Below are positions 8,601-18,442 of a stretch of DNA of 64,000 nt, piece after piece. The position numbers and the translations under genes are program-made. The stretch is from Paenibacillus sp. FSL H7-0357 (GTDB lineage: Bacteria > Bacillota > Bacilli > Paenibacillales > Paenibacillaceae): the NCBI RefSeq assembly GCF_000758525.1, contig NZ_CP009241.1:6696001-6760000 (forward strand), read 5' to 3'. Within the stretch, counting starts at the first letter, position 1; every line of letters starts with the position of its first letter. The notes below the pieces were generated by a model. The model saw only the letters and a program-made list of their open reading frames with translations, searched no databases and was not told where the DNA came from.

Positions 8601-9605
8601 ATGAAACATACCGGAGAAAACATTAGAATCCGCAATGCCGCGTACTACCATCCACAGCACATTGTTGGCAATGATTATTACCTTGATCATTTCGCGCAAA
8701 TGGGGAAGGACATCAAGCGGTTCCTCGAAGTGATGGGCCGCAAGAATAGATACATTATCAAGGACGAAAATGAAAATTCGCTGACGATGGGATTAAAGGC
8801 GGCACAGAAGGTGCTTGAGGATGCCGGTCTGCAAAGTGAAGATCTCGATATGATTGTGTTCGCTTCACAGACACCGGAGTATACTTATCCTACCAATGCC
8901 CTGCTGCTGCACAACAAACTGCAATGCAAGCATCGCACCATTACTCTGGATTCCAATGCTAATTGCGCCGGTATGGTAGCGGCTGTTGAACAGGCGAGCC
9001 GTTACATGCAGTCGAACCCAAGCATCCGTTATGCGCTGATCACAGGGAGCGACTACAGCTCGGTCAACTGCAATACGGACGATGAAATCACCTATCCTAA
9101 CTTTGGAGATGCGGCAGCCGCCGTTATTCTGGAGCGGAGCAGTGAAGCTGGGGGATTTACAGATTCCTTGTACTATACAGATTCCGAAGGCTGCGAGAAC
9201 ATTATGTTTCCAGCATGCGGATTGTCTAACATCTATCGCGAAGATATAACAGCAGAGCAGATTCGAATCCGCTGGACGCCGTTTGACGGTACCGTGTGCG
9301 TGGATGCGGCCATAGCCGATATTAAAGAGCTGCTGAGCCGCAACGGCCTGACTACCGATGATATCTCCGCCTTCTGCCTGTCCCAATTCTCACTCAAAAA
9401 CATTGAGCTGATTCAAGAGGGGCTCGGCCTTAGTGAAGAGAAATTCATCTATGTTGGCGACGAATTCGGCTATACCGCCACAAGCAGTCCATTTATCGCC
9501 TTTCAGCGTGGAGTCGAGGATGGACGGATCAAACGCGGGGACTATGTCTTCTTCTGGTCCGTAGGCGCCGGCTGGCAAATTCCGACGATGCTCTTCCAAT
9601 ACTGA
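8601..9605 (+). CDS. 3-oxoacyl-ACP synthase III (FabH)-like protein with altered active site
   Basis: A 334-residue thiolase-fold protein. The nucleophile is present in the motif SNANCAGM (Cys122), and FGDAAAAVIL near 168 is typical of KAS III. The other two catalytic positions have changed: where FabH has HQAN this protein has SQFS (residues 261-264), and where FabH has GNTSAAS it has GYTATSS (290-296). Decarboxylating condensation of the FabH type is therefore unlikely; acyl transfer or another thioester reaction is possible. AGGTG lies about six bases before the ATG at 8601, which is better placed than the GTG at 8592. It is coupled to the STAS-like gene. The biological role is unknown. 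Confidence 0.8.
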   Translation: MKHTGENIRIRNAAYYHPQHIVGNDYYLDHFAQMGKDIKRFLEVMGRKNRYIIKDENENSLTMGLKAAQKVLEDAGLQSEDLDMIVFASQTPEYTYPTNALLLHNKLQCKHRTITLDSNANCAGMVAAVEQASRYMQSNPSIRYALITGSDYSSVNCNTDDEITYPNFGDAAAAVILERSSEAGGFTDSLYYTDSEGCENIMFPACGLSNIYREDITAEQIRIRWTPFDGTVCVDAAIADIKELLSRNGLTTDDISAFCLSQFSLKNIELIQEGLGLSEEKFIYVGDEFGYTATSSPFIAFQRGVEDGRIKRGDYVFFWSVGAGWQIPTMLFQY

Positions 9606-9646
9606 TTAACGGGAAACCGGACAAGCTATCTTCTTAAAATCATGCA

Positions 9647-9684
9647 AAGAGCCTTGCTCTCATTCTGGAGCAAGGCTCTTCTTT
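9647..9684. terminator. Bidirectional intrinsic terminator
   Basis: A perfect 13-base stem AAGAGCCTTGCTC / GAGCAAGGCTCTT with an eight-base loop lies between the convergent KAS III-like gene and the SPFH gene. T-rich sequence follows on the plus strand. Confidence 0.8.
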
Positions 9685-9700
9685 ATGCCGTAGCCAATGG

Positions 9701-10531
9701 TTACTTTTGCGTCAGCGAATCAATGTCCACAAATGGCGTGGCCCCGCCAGTTACCGACGGCAGTACGCCGTTCCATTTCTCCAGCGCTTTCTCCTGGACT
9801 TCAATTTGCTTCAGCTGCACCAGCTCAGGTGTAACCTCCTGCTTCTTCAGTCTTAAGGATTCGGCCTCCGCCTGTGCCTGGGCAATCTTCTGTTTGGCTT
9901 CTATCTCAATCCGCCGGAGATCATTCTCCGCCTTCAGCGCCTGCTGCTGGGCGACCTGCTTCGCTTCAATCGATTGGTTGAAGGCATCGGAGAATTTGAA
10001 ATTGACAATGTTGATGTCATTAACGACTAGATCATATTTGGCCAGCCGTGCAGTGAGCAGACCACTGATTTCTCCCGCCACGGCATCACGCCGTGTAATC
10101 AGATCTTCTGCGGGGTATTTAGCCGTTACCTCCTTCACAATCTCCTGAATCGCCGGGTTGATGATCACGGCATCAAAATTGCCTCCAATATTATTCATCA
10201 GATTGTAGGCAGAGTCTTTACTGACGGAATAGTTAACGGCTACATGGGTAGATACGGGCTGAAGGTCCTTGGACGATGCCGTAGTGTCCGTCTCCGCTTT
10301 GGTTACCTGCGTGTTGACCTGAATCACACTCTGGAAGAAGGGAATTTTCAAATGAATGCCCGGTGTCAGCATATTGTTGTTCAGTTTACCGAAGGTTTTG
10401 TACAAACCTACATGCCCGTATTCTACGGTGGCAAATGAGTTGGCGGCGATTAGCCCCAGAACCAACACCGCCGCCGCGATGCCTATGAGTTTGCCTGGCC
10501 TAGCCTGCTTCAATTTCGGATTAATCTCCAT
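9701..10531 (-). CDS. SPFH/prohibitin-family membrane protein
   Basis: A 276-residue protein with one N-terminal membrane helix (about residues 14-32), then an SPFH/prohibitin domain. The domain is recognised from VEYGHVGLYKTFGK, LTPGIHLKIPFFQSV and ARLAKYDLVVNDINIVNFKFS. A long charged coiled coil follows at about 190-240, rich in Ala, Glu, Lys and Gln. Proteins of this family form ring or cage assemblies that organise membrane microdomains and affect membrane proteases (family knowledge). GGGAGG lies eleven bases before the ATG. It is a single-gene unit ended by the terminator at 9647. Confidence 0.88.
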   Translation of the reverse strand: MEINPKLKQARPGKLIGIAAAVLVLGLIAANSFATVEYGHVGLYKTFGKLNNNMLTPGIHLKIPFFQSVIQVNTQVTKAETDTTASSKDLQPVSTHVAVNYSVSKDSAYNLMNNIGGNFDAVIINPAIQEIVKEVTAKYPAEDLITRRDAVAGEISGLLTARLAKYDLVVNDINIVNFKFSDAFNQSIEAKQVAQQQALKAENDLRRIEIEAKQKIAQAQAEAESLRLKKQEVTPELVQLKQIEVQEKALEKWNGVLPSVTGGATPFVDIDSLTQK

Positions 10532-10643
10532 GATTGTTGAAACCTCCCTAATTATGCTCTGCTTGGTATTGTTAACCTTTTATACGGTGGTGCAGCACCA
10601 GCGGTCGCAAGGAATTTTTTGCAGGGAAGTATTCTATATTGTA

Positions 10644-11489
10644 TTAGGGAGAAGTGGCTACCGGAATCATTCCTTCCAGAGTAATGCGGTATTCTCTCGT
10701 TCTCTCCCCGCCGATGTCGGAGGCTTCGTAGACCAAATCGTCTCTAAGCACAACGGAATTGGCCTGCAAGGCGTCATTAAGGTATATAAATTCAGCGTAC
10801 CCGCTGTGATAGCGGTATACATATGCGGTCATCGGTGTTCCATGTGCTGCCACTGCTTCCCGGTATCCATCGCCGTCAACATCCAGCTCCCGGGTATGGC
10901 CTGTGTCTATTCGCAGCATTTCCGCCGGTGTCCCCTTATTATCTATATTGTAGTAATTGCTAAGCGAGTTGTTCGCTCCCAGGCCGCCGGTGATTTTGAG
11001 TACCCGGTCCTTAAAAAGATTAGTCACCTCTACCTGTATATCCTCTACCTTACGGTAATTGTATGTTCCAACGGAGCCAAGGCTGAAATGCCCCTTACTT
11101 GTGTCTAAATCTGCATATACATAGTCATCATCTTCTGCCTGCGTATAGACAGTTATCTGAATCCCGCCAAAATCGTCCAGCCTTGTCTGTGAAATCACTT
11201 TGCTGCCCGCAGGGAGCCCTTTGGAGGTCTCAAGCACGGGTGCCTCTTCCACCCGCTGCCAATCCAGTGGAATCAGCCCCGCTCCGTTCTCCGGATCGGA
11301 GCTTACCTCCGGCGGCGGAGAGGATATGCCATCCCCACCGCCGGGTACGGCTGCAGCCGTTGCCGTTGACTGGGGAGCGGCTGTAGCGCGGAGTTCCGCA
11401 GTTTCTTTGCCGGACGGCAAGCAGCCGGATGCCAATGTCAGCAGCGGCACAAGCAGCACTGCGGTTATTCTTTTCAGGATGAGATTCAT
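10644..11489 (-). CDS. Putative lipoprotein of unknown function
   Basis: A 281-residue exported protein. The N-terminus is a lipoprotein signal ending in LASGC (Cys about residue 23), followed by a low-complexity Ala/Thr/Pro/Ser linker to about residue 70 that would span the cell wall. The folded part has a YVYADLDTSKG stretch and ELDVDGDGYREAVAAHG near 200, a DxDxDG calcium-loop-like motif that also occurs in FG-GAP and VCBS repeats. I do not recognise a family. It stands alone between the SPFH gene and the SulP gene, on the same strand as both. Confidence 0.7.
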   Translation of the reverse strand: MNLILKRITAVLLVPLLTLASGCLPSGKETAELRATAAPQSTATAAAVPGGGDGISSPPPEVSSDPENGAGLIPLDWQRVEEAPVLETSKGLPAGSKVISQTRLDDFGGIQITVYTQAEDDDYVYADLDTSKGHFSLGSVGTYNYRKVEDIQVEVTNLFKDRVLKITGGLGANNSLSNYYNIDNKGTPAEMLRIDTGHTRELDVDGDGYREAVAAHGTPMTAYVYRYHSGYAEFIYLNDALQANSVVLRDDLVYEASDIGGERTREYRITLEGMIPVATSP

Positions 11490-11542
11490 TTCTCCACTCC
11501 TCTTCTGCCGTGAATATCACCGTTCTTCTATAATATATAAAT

Positions 11543-11570
11543 AGCAGCCTTCTCCATAGAGAAAGCTGCT
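11543..11570 (-). terminator. Intrinsic terminator of the SulP gene
   Basis: On the minus strand AGCAGCTTTCTC and GAGAAGGCTGCT form a 12-base stem with one G-U pair and a four-base loop, followed by an AT-rich tract. Confidence 0.7.
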
Positions 11571-11597
11571 AAAAAGATGAATTATGAATCATATGAT

Positions 11598-13052
11598 TTA
11601 CGAATGTCCGCCGGATAAGGACAAGCCAACCCGCTTTACCAGCTGTGTGCTTTCCTCGTTTAATCCGGTAATCGTAACCGTTTTGCCATACGCCGCATAC
11701 TTGCTGATCGTCTTGGCAATGGCGCCAGCCGCTGACTGGTCCCATACATGGGAATGTGTGAAGTCGATCCTGATGTTCTCCGGATCGCCCTCATAATTAA
11801 ACTCATGAATAAAGTGGCTTGTTGTACCGAAAAACAGCTGGCCGGAAACGACATATGTGGCCATATCGGCGGATGTCTGGACGCTCAGGGAAATCGAGGC
11901 TATTTTCCAGGCAAACGTCAGGGCACTGAGCAGAACACCAAACAACACCCCGATGGACAGATTATCCGTTAGCACGACCGTAACAACCGTTACAATCATT
12001 ACCAGCGCATCGCTTAGCGGTACGCGGGCCAGCGTCTTCAGCGAGCCCCATTCAAAGGTGCTGATACACACCATGATCATGACGCCTACCAGCGCTCCCA
12101 TTGGAATTTGCTTAACGATATCACCGAGAACGAGGATGAGGAACAAGAGGAATATCCCCGACACAAAGGTGGATAGCCGGGTGCGTCCACCCGATTTCAT
12201 GTTGACCATCGATTGGCCGATCATCGCACAGCCTGCCATGCCTCCGAAAAAGCCCGTGACGATGTTCGCCAATCCTTGCCCCTTCGCTTCACGGTTCTTG
12301 TCGCTTCCGGTGCCGGTTATATCGTCAATTAAAGTTGCCGTCATCAGCGATTCCAGCAGCCCGACCACAGCGAGTGACAGTGAATATGGCAATATAATGA
12401 GCAGCGTATCCAGTGTAAATGGCAGCTGAGGCAGATGGAACAGCGGCAATGCCGATGTTATCTCTCCCATATCCCCCACGGTCCTCACATCCAGATCAAG
12501 CACAATACTGAGCACTGAAACGATAATAATTGCCACAAGCGCCGAAGGCACCGCCTTGGTGAAACGCGGAACCGTATAGATGATGAGCAGAGTCAAGGCT
12601 ACAAGGGCATACATCACCCAGCCTTGGCCCTTGAAATGCGTAAGCTGTGCCATAAAGATCAGAATAGCCAGCGCATTGACAAAGCCGGTCATGACCGGCT
12701 GCGGAAGAAAGGTAATAAATCTCCCCAGCTTGAGCATCCCCATCACGATTTGGAAAACTCCGGCTAATACGGTAGCTGCGAACAGATACTCAATTCCGTG
12801 CTGGATTACCAGACTGCCGACCAGCAGCGCCATTGCGCCGGTGGCTGCCGAGATCATGCCCGGTCTGCCTCCGGCAAACGATGTTACAATTGCGATGCAG
12901 AAGGAGGCATACAAACCGACCATCGGGCTTACTCCGGCAAGGATCGAGAACGCAATCGCTTCGGGAATGAGTGCAATCGCCACCGTCATTCCGGAAAGAA
13001 CATCGCTCCGTGTATTGGAAAACCACCCGTTATTTAATTTTAGCTGCTTCAA
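11598..13052 (-). CDS. SulP-family anion transporter with C-terminal STAS domain
   Basis: About 484 residues. The N-terminal three quarters are hydrophobic with many helices. They carry the SulP signature region [23 protein letters not shown] near the start and [24 protein letters not shown] in the middle. The last 100 residues form a STAS domain ([18 protein letters not shown]). The family moves sulfate, bicarbonate or other small anions; the substrate cannot be told here. A longer frame starts at 13124, but TTG at 13052 has AGGAGG ten bases upstream and is the likely start. A terminator follows at 11543. No sulfate assimilation or carbonic anhydrase genes are adjacent. Confidence 0.88.
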   Translation of the reverse strand: MKQLKLNNGWFSNTRSDVLSGMTVAIALIPEAIAFSILAGVSPMVGLYASFCIAIVTSFAGGRPGMISAATGAMALLVGSLVIQHGIEYLFAATVLAGVFQIVMGMLKLGRFITFLPQPVMTGFVNALAILIFMAQLTHFKGQGWVMYALVALTLLIIYTVPRFTKAVPSALVAIIIVSVLSIVLDLDVRTVGDMGEITSALPLFHLPQLPFTLDTLLIILPYSLSLAVVGLLESLMTATLIDDITGTGSDKNREAKGQGLANIVTGFFGGMAGCAMIGQSMVNMKSGGRTRLSTFVSGIFLLFLILVLGDIVKQIPMGALVGVMIMVCISTFEWGSLKTLARVPLSDALVMIVTVVTVVLTDNLSIGVLFGVLLSALTFAWKIASISLSVQTSADMATYVVSGQLFFGTTSHFIHEFNYEGDPENIRIDFTHSHVWDQSAAGAIAKTISKYAAYGKTVTITGLNEESTQLVKRVGLSLSGGHS

Positions 13053-13246
13053 GCTTCTGTTTCCTCCTGTTTCTGTTATGGTTGATTGGACTGTTCCGAA
13101 CAGCCCGGGCCGGTGCAACGCCAATGTTTCTTATTGTACCTGACCCGCCATAACCTCCACAAAAGTGCAGCCTGTACTTGTAAGCGTTTATTTCTGTCTT
13201 TTTCTCGCATATGCTGCGAAAATCAAGTCCATTCAATAGATTAAAA

Positions 13247-14323
13247 TTACCGGTATAGTCCTGAAGCCTTAACCTCATTGAAGAAGGTATTGAATTCCTC
13301 GATATTAAGCTGCTGCGCAGCATCCGACAATGCAGTCGCCGGGTCGGGATGAACCTCGACCATGATGCCGTCGGCTCCGGCGGCGAGTGCCGCTTTGGCG
13401 CAAGGGATCAGGATATCCTTGCGTCCAGTGGAGTGGGTCACATCGACCAGCACCGGCAAATGGCTCTCCTGCTTCAGGATCGGCACGGCCGAGATGTCCA
13501 GTGTATTACGCGTCCATTTCTCGTAAGTGCGGATACCGCGTTCGATCAGCATGACCTGGGTATTTCCGCGTGACATGATGTACTCAGCTGCATGGAGGAA
13601 TTCTTCCATCGTTGCAGCAAGCCCGCGTTTCAGCAGAACCGGTTTATTCAGTTCTCCAGCCGCCTTGAGAAGCTCAAAGTTCTGCATATTGCGTGCGCCG
13701 ATCTGGATAATATCCACATAGTCCAGCGCCGGCTCCAGATGTGCCGGATCGACGATTTCACTGATCGTCAGCAGGCCGTATTCATCAGCCGCCTCACGGA
13801 GAATCCGCAGCCCATCCATGCCAAGGCCCTGGAAATCATACGGCGAAGTCCGGGGCTTGAACGCTCCACCGCGCATTACGCGGATACCGGCCTTTTTCAG
13901 CGCCGCGGCCACCGTACGGGTCTGCAGCTCGCTTTCTACGGAGCAAGGGCCTGCTACCATCAGCGATGACAAGCCGCCGACGGTCACATCGCCCGGCAGG
14001 ACAATAACGGTGTCCTCTTTGTGGCTCTTGCGGCTGACAAGCATGCTTTTCTTGTGCTCGGCAGACTGCAAATCCAGAGAAGCGGAGAAGATTTGCTTGA
14101 AGAGGCTGCGGATCGTTCCGCTTGTGAAAGGTCCTTTGTTGCCCGCTACCAGCTTCTCCAGCATCTGTTTTTCCCGTTCCGGATCGAACTTCGGCACGCC
14201 TTGCTTTTCTTTAACTACACCAATTTCCTGAACTACCTGGGCACGCTCGGAGATCAGCTCCAGCAGCTGCTCATTAATTTCATCCAGGCGGGCTCTCAGC
14301 CCATCCAATTCCACGTTGCTCAT
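13247..14323 (-). CDS. aroA: Bifunctional chorismate mutase / 3-deoxy-7-phosphoheptulonate synthase
   Basis: A 358-residue protein with an N-terminal AroQ-type chorismate mutase domain (about 1-90, [20 protein letters not shown]) joined to a DAHP synthase domain (about 100-358; [48 protein letters not shown]). The second domain makes DAHP from phosphoenolpyruvate and erythrose 4-phosphate, the first committed step to aromatic amino acids. In Bacillus the fused mutase domain acts as the allosteric sensor for chorismate and prephenate. The symbol follows Bacillus usage and differs from the E. coli aroA. GGAAGG precedes the ATG. A T-box leader with an apparent Phe specifier controls it. Confidence 0.95.
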   Translation of the reverse strand: MSNVELDGLRARLDEINEQLLELISERAQVVQEIGVVKEKQGVPKFDPEREKQMLEKLVAGNKGPFTSGTIRSLFKQIFSASLDLQSAEHKKSMLVSRKSHKEDTVIVLPGDVTVGGLSSLMVAGPCSVESELQTRTVAAALKKAGIRVMRGGAFKPRTSPYDFQGLGMDGLRILREAADEYGLLTISEIVDPAHLEPALDYVDIIQIGARNMQNFELLKAAGELNKPVLLKRGLAATMEEFLHAAEYIMSRGNTQVMLIERGIRTYEKWTRNTLDISAVPILKQESHLPVLVDVTHSTGRKDILIPCAKAALAAGADGIMVEVHPDPATALSDAAQQLNIEEFNTFFNEVKASGLYR

Positions 14324-14365
14324 TACCTTCCACTCCCTCTTCTCGATTAATTCAACCTATGAACA

Positions 14366-14660
14366 CAAAAAGGCCCCCCGTCGCAAGGGACGAGGAGCCG
14401 TGGTACCACCCTTATTTAGGATTAATCAAAAACAACCGCCGGCACAAAAAATGAAAGCTCATTTCCTGCCCGGGATTAACCCTATCTTACACCCGATAAC
14501 GCGGGGCGCGGGCCTCCCTACCCATAGTTGCTGCAGCAAATACTTCAGGGGCCGACTCGGAAGTGAACTTCGGCGCTAATCGTCTCATGAGGGTGCTCTC
14601 AGTCTCCGGCACACCTTCCCTGTTAAGATCCGCTTCTAGCGCTTACTCTCTTCGTCATTG
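14366..14660 (-). promoter_or_regulatory. T-box riboswitch leader of the DAHP synthase gene, apparent Phe specifier
   Basis: On the minus strand the leader holds the T-box sequence AAGGGTGGTACCACGG at 14398-14413, then a terminator (14366-14399: GGCTCC..., an imperfect stem and a T-run). At the 5' end GACGAAG and the AGAGAGTA motif mark Stem I. GAAG pairs with CTTC below, and CGCTA with TAGCG above, an internal loop whose 3' side reads GAAGTTCA. The triplet TTC at 14565-14567, followed by A, sits where the specifier codon is expected. Uncharged tRNA-Phe should therefore stabilise the antiterminator and switch the gene on. The T-box call is firm; the specifier comes from folding by eye. Confidence 0.9.
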
Positions 14661-14676
14661 TCATTTGTGTTATATG

Positions 14677-14697
14677 CCGGCGCTTCTTCTGCGCCGG
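14677..14697. other. Perfect GC-rich hairpin just upstream of the T-box leader
   Basis: CCGGCGC and GCGCCGG flank a seven-base AGAAGAA loop (minus strand). No T-run follows, so it is not a standard terminator for the kinase gene upstream. TATAAC about nine bases after it could be the -10 of the leader promoter, which would place the hairpin in the promoter spacer. Confidence 0.4.
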
Positions 14698-14815
14698 TTG
14701 ATGCTATCTTAATCAATAAGATCCTCTGATGCAAGACATCAATGTACCGCTTCGCAGCTTTAAGCAACTAAAATAACCTTTAATAAGATTAAGCGCCCAA
14801 GCCTGTTTTTTCGCC

Positions 14816-17077
14816 TCAAAAAAATTTCCCGATGATATTCGAAATAGCTTCGCTTCTGAGCGGCTTGCTGATATATTCATCCATCCCGGCCTCGAGACAA
14901 AGCTCACGGTCACCCTTCAGCGCATTTGCCGTAACCGCAATAATTACCGGAAGCTTCTCCTGCGGAAACGTCTGTTTAATAACCCTGGTAGCTTCCAGCC
15001 CATTCATCCCCGGCATCTGCACATCCATGAAAATAATGTCATAGTCCTTGCTGCCGGCCATCTCCACTACCTGCAGTCCATCTACCGCAACATCAACAGC
15101 GTAGCCCCGCTTCTCCAATATTTTGCGCAGCACGATTCGGTTAATTTCATTGTCTTCGGCCACTAAAATACGCAGCTCCCGGCCAACCGTACCCAGGCTT
15201 GGCAACTCGGTACCCGGTTCTCCGTCTGAACCTTTGTCCTCCTCGCGAAGCACCACAGTGAATACAAAGGCCGCACCGTTCTCTGTGCCGGTATCCAGTG
15301 CGATGCTGCCGCCCATCAGTTCAACAAGCTGTTTGGTAATGGCGAGGCCCAGGCCTGTTCCTTCATGACGCCGGCACATAAATTGCTCAAGCTGATAAAA
15401 CGGCTCAAACAGCCGGCTCCGGGAGTCTTCCGGGATACCAATCCCGGTATCAGCAACAGTGAATTGCAGCGTAACGCCATCCGCGGCCTTTGCCGCAGTC
15501 CGGACCTCTATTGTGACACCTCCGGTATAGGTGAACTTCACTGCATTGCCGACTAAATTGAGCAGAATCTGCTTCAGCCGCTCTGCGTCGCCTATCAAAT
15601 GCTCCGGCACTTCTGCACCCATCGTAACCTCAATGTACAACCCCTTCGCCTCCGCCTTAAGGAGCAGCAGTTCGAGCGCGGAGTCCATGCAGTTCCTCAG
15701 CAGAAACGGCTCTTCGTGCAGGGCTGTTTTGCCCGCTTCATTCTTGGAGAAATCCAGAATATCGTTGATGATATTCAGCAGCGTATCACCGCTCTGCCGG
15801 ATAATATCGAGATATTCGCGCTGCACGGAGCCCGGTTCACTCATGTCCAACAGCAGATCAGTCATCCCCAGAACCCCATTCATCGGTGTGCGGATCTCAT
15901 GGCTCATCATCGCCAGAAACTCGCTTTTGGCCTTGTTCGTATTCTCAGCAATCTCCTTGGCAATGAGCAGCTTCTTCTGCTCGGTAATATCCTTCACGAT
16001 AATATAGAATCCGACCCGCTCCTCGTTGATGATGATAGGGGCGATCGTTGTCAGCACTTCGACGGTATGGCCGTCTTTATGCCAGATCAGATTGATATTC
16101 CGCTCCTTGCTGTTGTTCTCATTGCAATAACCGATTACATCATGCAGATGATGGGCGCCGATAATCAGACTCACACTCATTCCGACCATTTCAGGGATGG
16201 TGTAGCCTGTCAACTGGCAGGCTTGTTCATTTCCGTTTATGATATTGCCCTGCAGATCCAGGGAAATAATCGCATCATGATTATATTTTTTCAGGGAGGT
16301 ATACCGCTCGATGGATTCCTGCAGCATCGTCTCTACAGCTTTGCGCTCCGTTACGTCACGGCCTACCGCAAGCACGCTCATGCTATTCCCATCCTCAATT
16401 AAACGCAGGGTGAATTCAATCCAGAGGTATCGTCCGTCGGCATGGCGGATTCGCAGCTGGATGCTCTGAGCATCCATGGGCTCAGAGAGCTCCAAAACGG
16501 TAAGATCCTCATGGTGAATCAGCCCGCGGATATCGCGTCCAATCAGCTTCTCCGGCTCATACCCCAGCACCTCCTGAATCGAAGGTGAACAATACAGGCA
16601 AATGTTGTCCAAAGTGGAATAATACACAATATCCCTTATGTTCGCGGCGATCAGCCGGTAGAGTTCATCACTCGGAGGAGGGGTGATTCCGGAGGTATTC
16701 CCCTCTGGAATCTCAGCCAAATGGATTAAATAATGCAGCTTCTCCCCCGTACAAGGATCGCTGATAAGCACAGCATGCAGAAGCAGCTGGACCGGTGTGC
16801 CGGCGGCACGGATCAGCTTAATTTCACATTCAAAAAAGGGGGCCTCTCCTGCTTGCAGAGCCCCCATCATCTTTTTATACACCGCCAAAGAATCATTATG
16901 CAGAAACTCACCGAATTCATGCTCCAGGAGCTGTTCCTCCGAATACCCCAGCATCAAAACTACCGCGGGATTTATACGGGTCCATTTTTCATCCATAGAA
17001 AGAAAAGCTACTCCAACCTTTCCCGTTTTGTACGCCTGTCCAAAGCGGGAATATACCTCCGCATGCTGTCTTAACAT
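14816..17077 (-). CDS. PAS-domain hybrid sensor histidine kinase with receiver domain
   Basis: About 753 residues without membrane helices, so a cytosolic sensor. Three PAS domains fill residues 1-370 (repeated NPAVVLMLGYSEEQLL-, SPSIQEVLGYEPEKLIG- and NEQACQLTGYTIPEMVG-type motifs). They are followed by a HisKA domain with SHEIRTPMNG (His393), an HATPase domain (NLVGNAVKF, DTGIGIP, GTGLGLAI) and a C-terminal receiver with VAEDNEIN and FMDVQMPG (Asp685). Signals may be redox, a ligand or an energy state; no cofactor residue is evident. A GTG at 17086 could also start it, but the ATG at 17077 has GGTGG at a better distance. No cognate output regulator is adjacent. Confidence 0.92.
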   Translation of the reverse strand: MLRQHAEVYSRFGQAYKTGKVGVAFLSMDEKWTRINPAVVLMLGYSEEQLLEHEFGEFLHNDSLAVYKKMMGALQAGEAPFFECEIKLIRAAGTPVQLLLHAVLISDPCTGEKLHYLIHLAEIPEGNTSGITPPPSDELYRLIAANIRDIVYYSTLDNICLYCSPSIQEVLGYEPEKLIGRDIRGLIHHEDLTVLELSEPMDAQSIQLRIRHADGRYLWIEFTLRLIEDGNSMSVLAVGRDVTERKAVETMLQESIERYTSLKKYNHDAIISLDLQGNIINGNEQACQLTGYTIPEMVGMSVSLIIGAHHLHDVIGYCNENNSKERNINLIWHKDGHTVEVLTTIAPIIINEERVGFYIIVKDITEQKKLLIAKEIAENTNKAKSEFLAMMSHEIRTPMNGVLGMTDLLLDMSEPGSVQREYLDIIRQSGDTLLNIINDILDFSKNEAGKTALHEEPFLLRNCMDSALELLLLKAEAKGLYIEVTMGAEVPEHLIGDAERLKQILLNLVGNAVKFTYTGGVTIEVRTAAKAADGVTLQFTVADTGIGIPEDSRSRLFEPFYQLEQFMCRRHEGTGLGLAITKQLVELMGGSIALDTGTENGAAFVFTVVLREEDKGSDGEPGTELPSLGTVGRELRILVAEDNEINRIVLRKILEKRGYAVDVAVDGLQVVEMAGSKDYDIIFMDVQMPGMNGLEATRVIKQTFPQEKLPVIIAVTANALKGDRELCLEAGMDEYISKPLRSEAISNIIGKFF

Positions 17078-17230
17078 CTGATCCACCGCCCGTTTGTGGA
17101 GTATTGAGTGAAATTCACTTATTTTAAAACTTCAATATAAATATCTTGTATAATCGGGCGAAAGTCAAATGTTATTCCCGCTTTTTCAGCTATAAAATTC
17201 AAGGCATTAGATATTCACTTTCCGCAGGTC

Positions 17231-18226
17231 TTAGAATGAATAGTAAACTTCTTTTCCGGCAAGAAAATCCCTGCACAGGGTATCGCATACTTTTGCTGCG
17301 TCCTCTTTAATCCAGCCATTCCGGTCAGGGTCATGAATAAAAAACAGATAGCTGATAAATATATCCATAAAAATCAATCCTTCAATATACCGTACCTGAT
17401 CAAAAGTGAAAGTGGACCTTGAAGCATAACCCAGCAATAGGGTTTGCCTTAATTCGCTTGGAAGGATGGAAGATGCGCTGCCCAGGTCAAATAGGTAATA
17501 GCCATAACCGAACAATCCAAAGTCTATATAACAGGGACCCTCATTCGTAATAATGACATTCCCAAGTTGAACATCGGCATGTATGAGCCCCCACTCTTGT
17601 TGAGCATCCAAATCCCTCAGTTGTCCCTTTACATATTCCAGAACCTCCCTAATGATCTCATAGTGCTCTTGACTGTACAGGCTGGCTTCAATTCCATATT
17701 TAAGTTCCTCAATCGCACTATCTATTCTCGCTGCATCATATACAGGTCTGGTTAGCGCCGGCAGTGCGGATTCCCGTGAAAAATGATGCAGATCCGCCAG
17801 CTTCTCCCCTAATGCAAAAGCAATCTGCCCTATGTTGTCTTCCTGCAAAGTAAGCGTTGAACCCTCTATCCACTCCAGTAAGGTTGCGTAACAGGGGCCA
17901 AATTCATTGGCTGTATATTCTGAAACAAACTGGCCCGCACGGTTAACAGAGGGTTTCTGCACCCGCAGGCTGTTCTTTTGGGATAATCCCTGAAGTAAGT
18001 ACATTTCTGACTTTAAGCCTTCAAGCGTATGTTGTATACCAAACAGACCTGCTGTTGCAGGTTTATGTATGCGCAGCAAATACTGTTTGTCGTCGCTTGT
18101 ATCTGTTACCTTAAACGTCATATTTTCATTATGTCTAATAAATTCAATTGCTGGTTCTGAGATAGAATAAAGCGCAAGCACTTCTTCTGCATGATGCATC
18201 AAATCGTCCACAAATTCAGATTCCAT
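17231..18226 (-). CDS. APH/choline kinase-family phosphotransferase
   Basis: A 331-residue small-molecule kinase of the aminoglycoside phosphotransferase (protein-kinase-like) fold. The ATP-anchoring lysine region is probably YLLRIHKP near residue 50. The catalytic loop reads LIHADVQLGNVI (Asp218, Asn223), and the metal-binding Asp follows in YIDFG (Asp235). Length and layout resemble homoserine kinase type II and related YtmP/CotS-like enzymes rather than classical resistance enzymes, so the substrate is unknown. There is no reason from sequence to call it a resistance gene. The next gene downstream is the unrelated hybrid kinase. Confidence 0.82.
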   Translation of the reverse strand: MESEFVDDLMHHAEEVLALYSISEPAIEFIRHNENMTFKVTDTSDDKQYLLRIHKPATAGLFGIQHTLEGLKSEMYLLQGLSQKNSLRVQKPSVNRAGQFVSEYTANEFGPCYATLLEWIEGSTLTLQEDNIGQIAFALGEKLADLHHFSRESALPALTRPVYDAARIDSAIEELKYGIEASLYSQEHYEIIREVLEYVKGQLRDLDAQQEWGLIHADVQLGNVIITNEGPCYIDFGLFGYGYYLFDLGSASSILPSELRQTLLLGYASRSTFTFDQVRYIEGLIFMDIFISYLFFIHDPDRNGWIKEDAAKVCDTLCRDFLAGKEVYYSF

Positions 18227-18310
18227 AATATAATCACCGTTCCTGCATTTTCCTTTTAGTTTATCATAGGTTTAATCCCGGATACGCGGGCAAGAACAGT
18301 TAAATACAAA

Positions 18311-18333
18311 GAAGCCCTTAACAAAGCGGCTTC
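18311..18333 (-). terminator. Probable intrinsic terminator of the response regulator gene
   Basis: On the minus strand GAAGCC and GGCTTC form a short stem with an 11-base loop, followed by TTTGTATTT. It is weaker than the other terminators in the window. Confidence 0.5.
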
Positions 18334-18442
18334 GTAATAATCCTTATAGAACGGCTTTTCGCCGGCAAACCGGCCTTCCGGCGGAGTTCTCCCCAGTGCC
18401 CCACCTTTGACTGTACACCCTTGCTCTAATCCCGGTCCGGTG

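Noticed and set aside
13179..13192. cre-like TGTAAGCGTTTATT upstream of the SulP gene
   Set aside because: It has two mismatches at the conserved 3' end and there is no clear reason for catabolite control of this gene.
17231..18226. Antibiotic resistance phosphotransferase
   Set aside because: The fold is shared with many metabolic kinases, and no feature points to aminoglycosides or macrolides.
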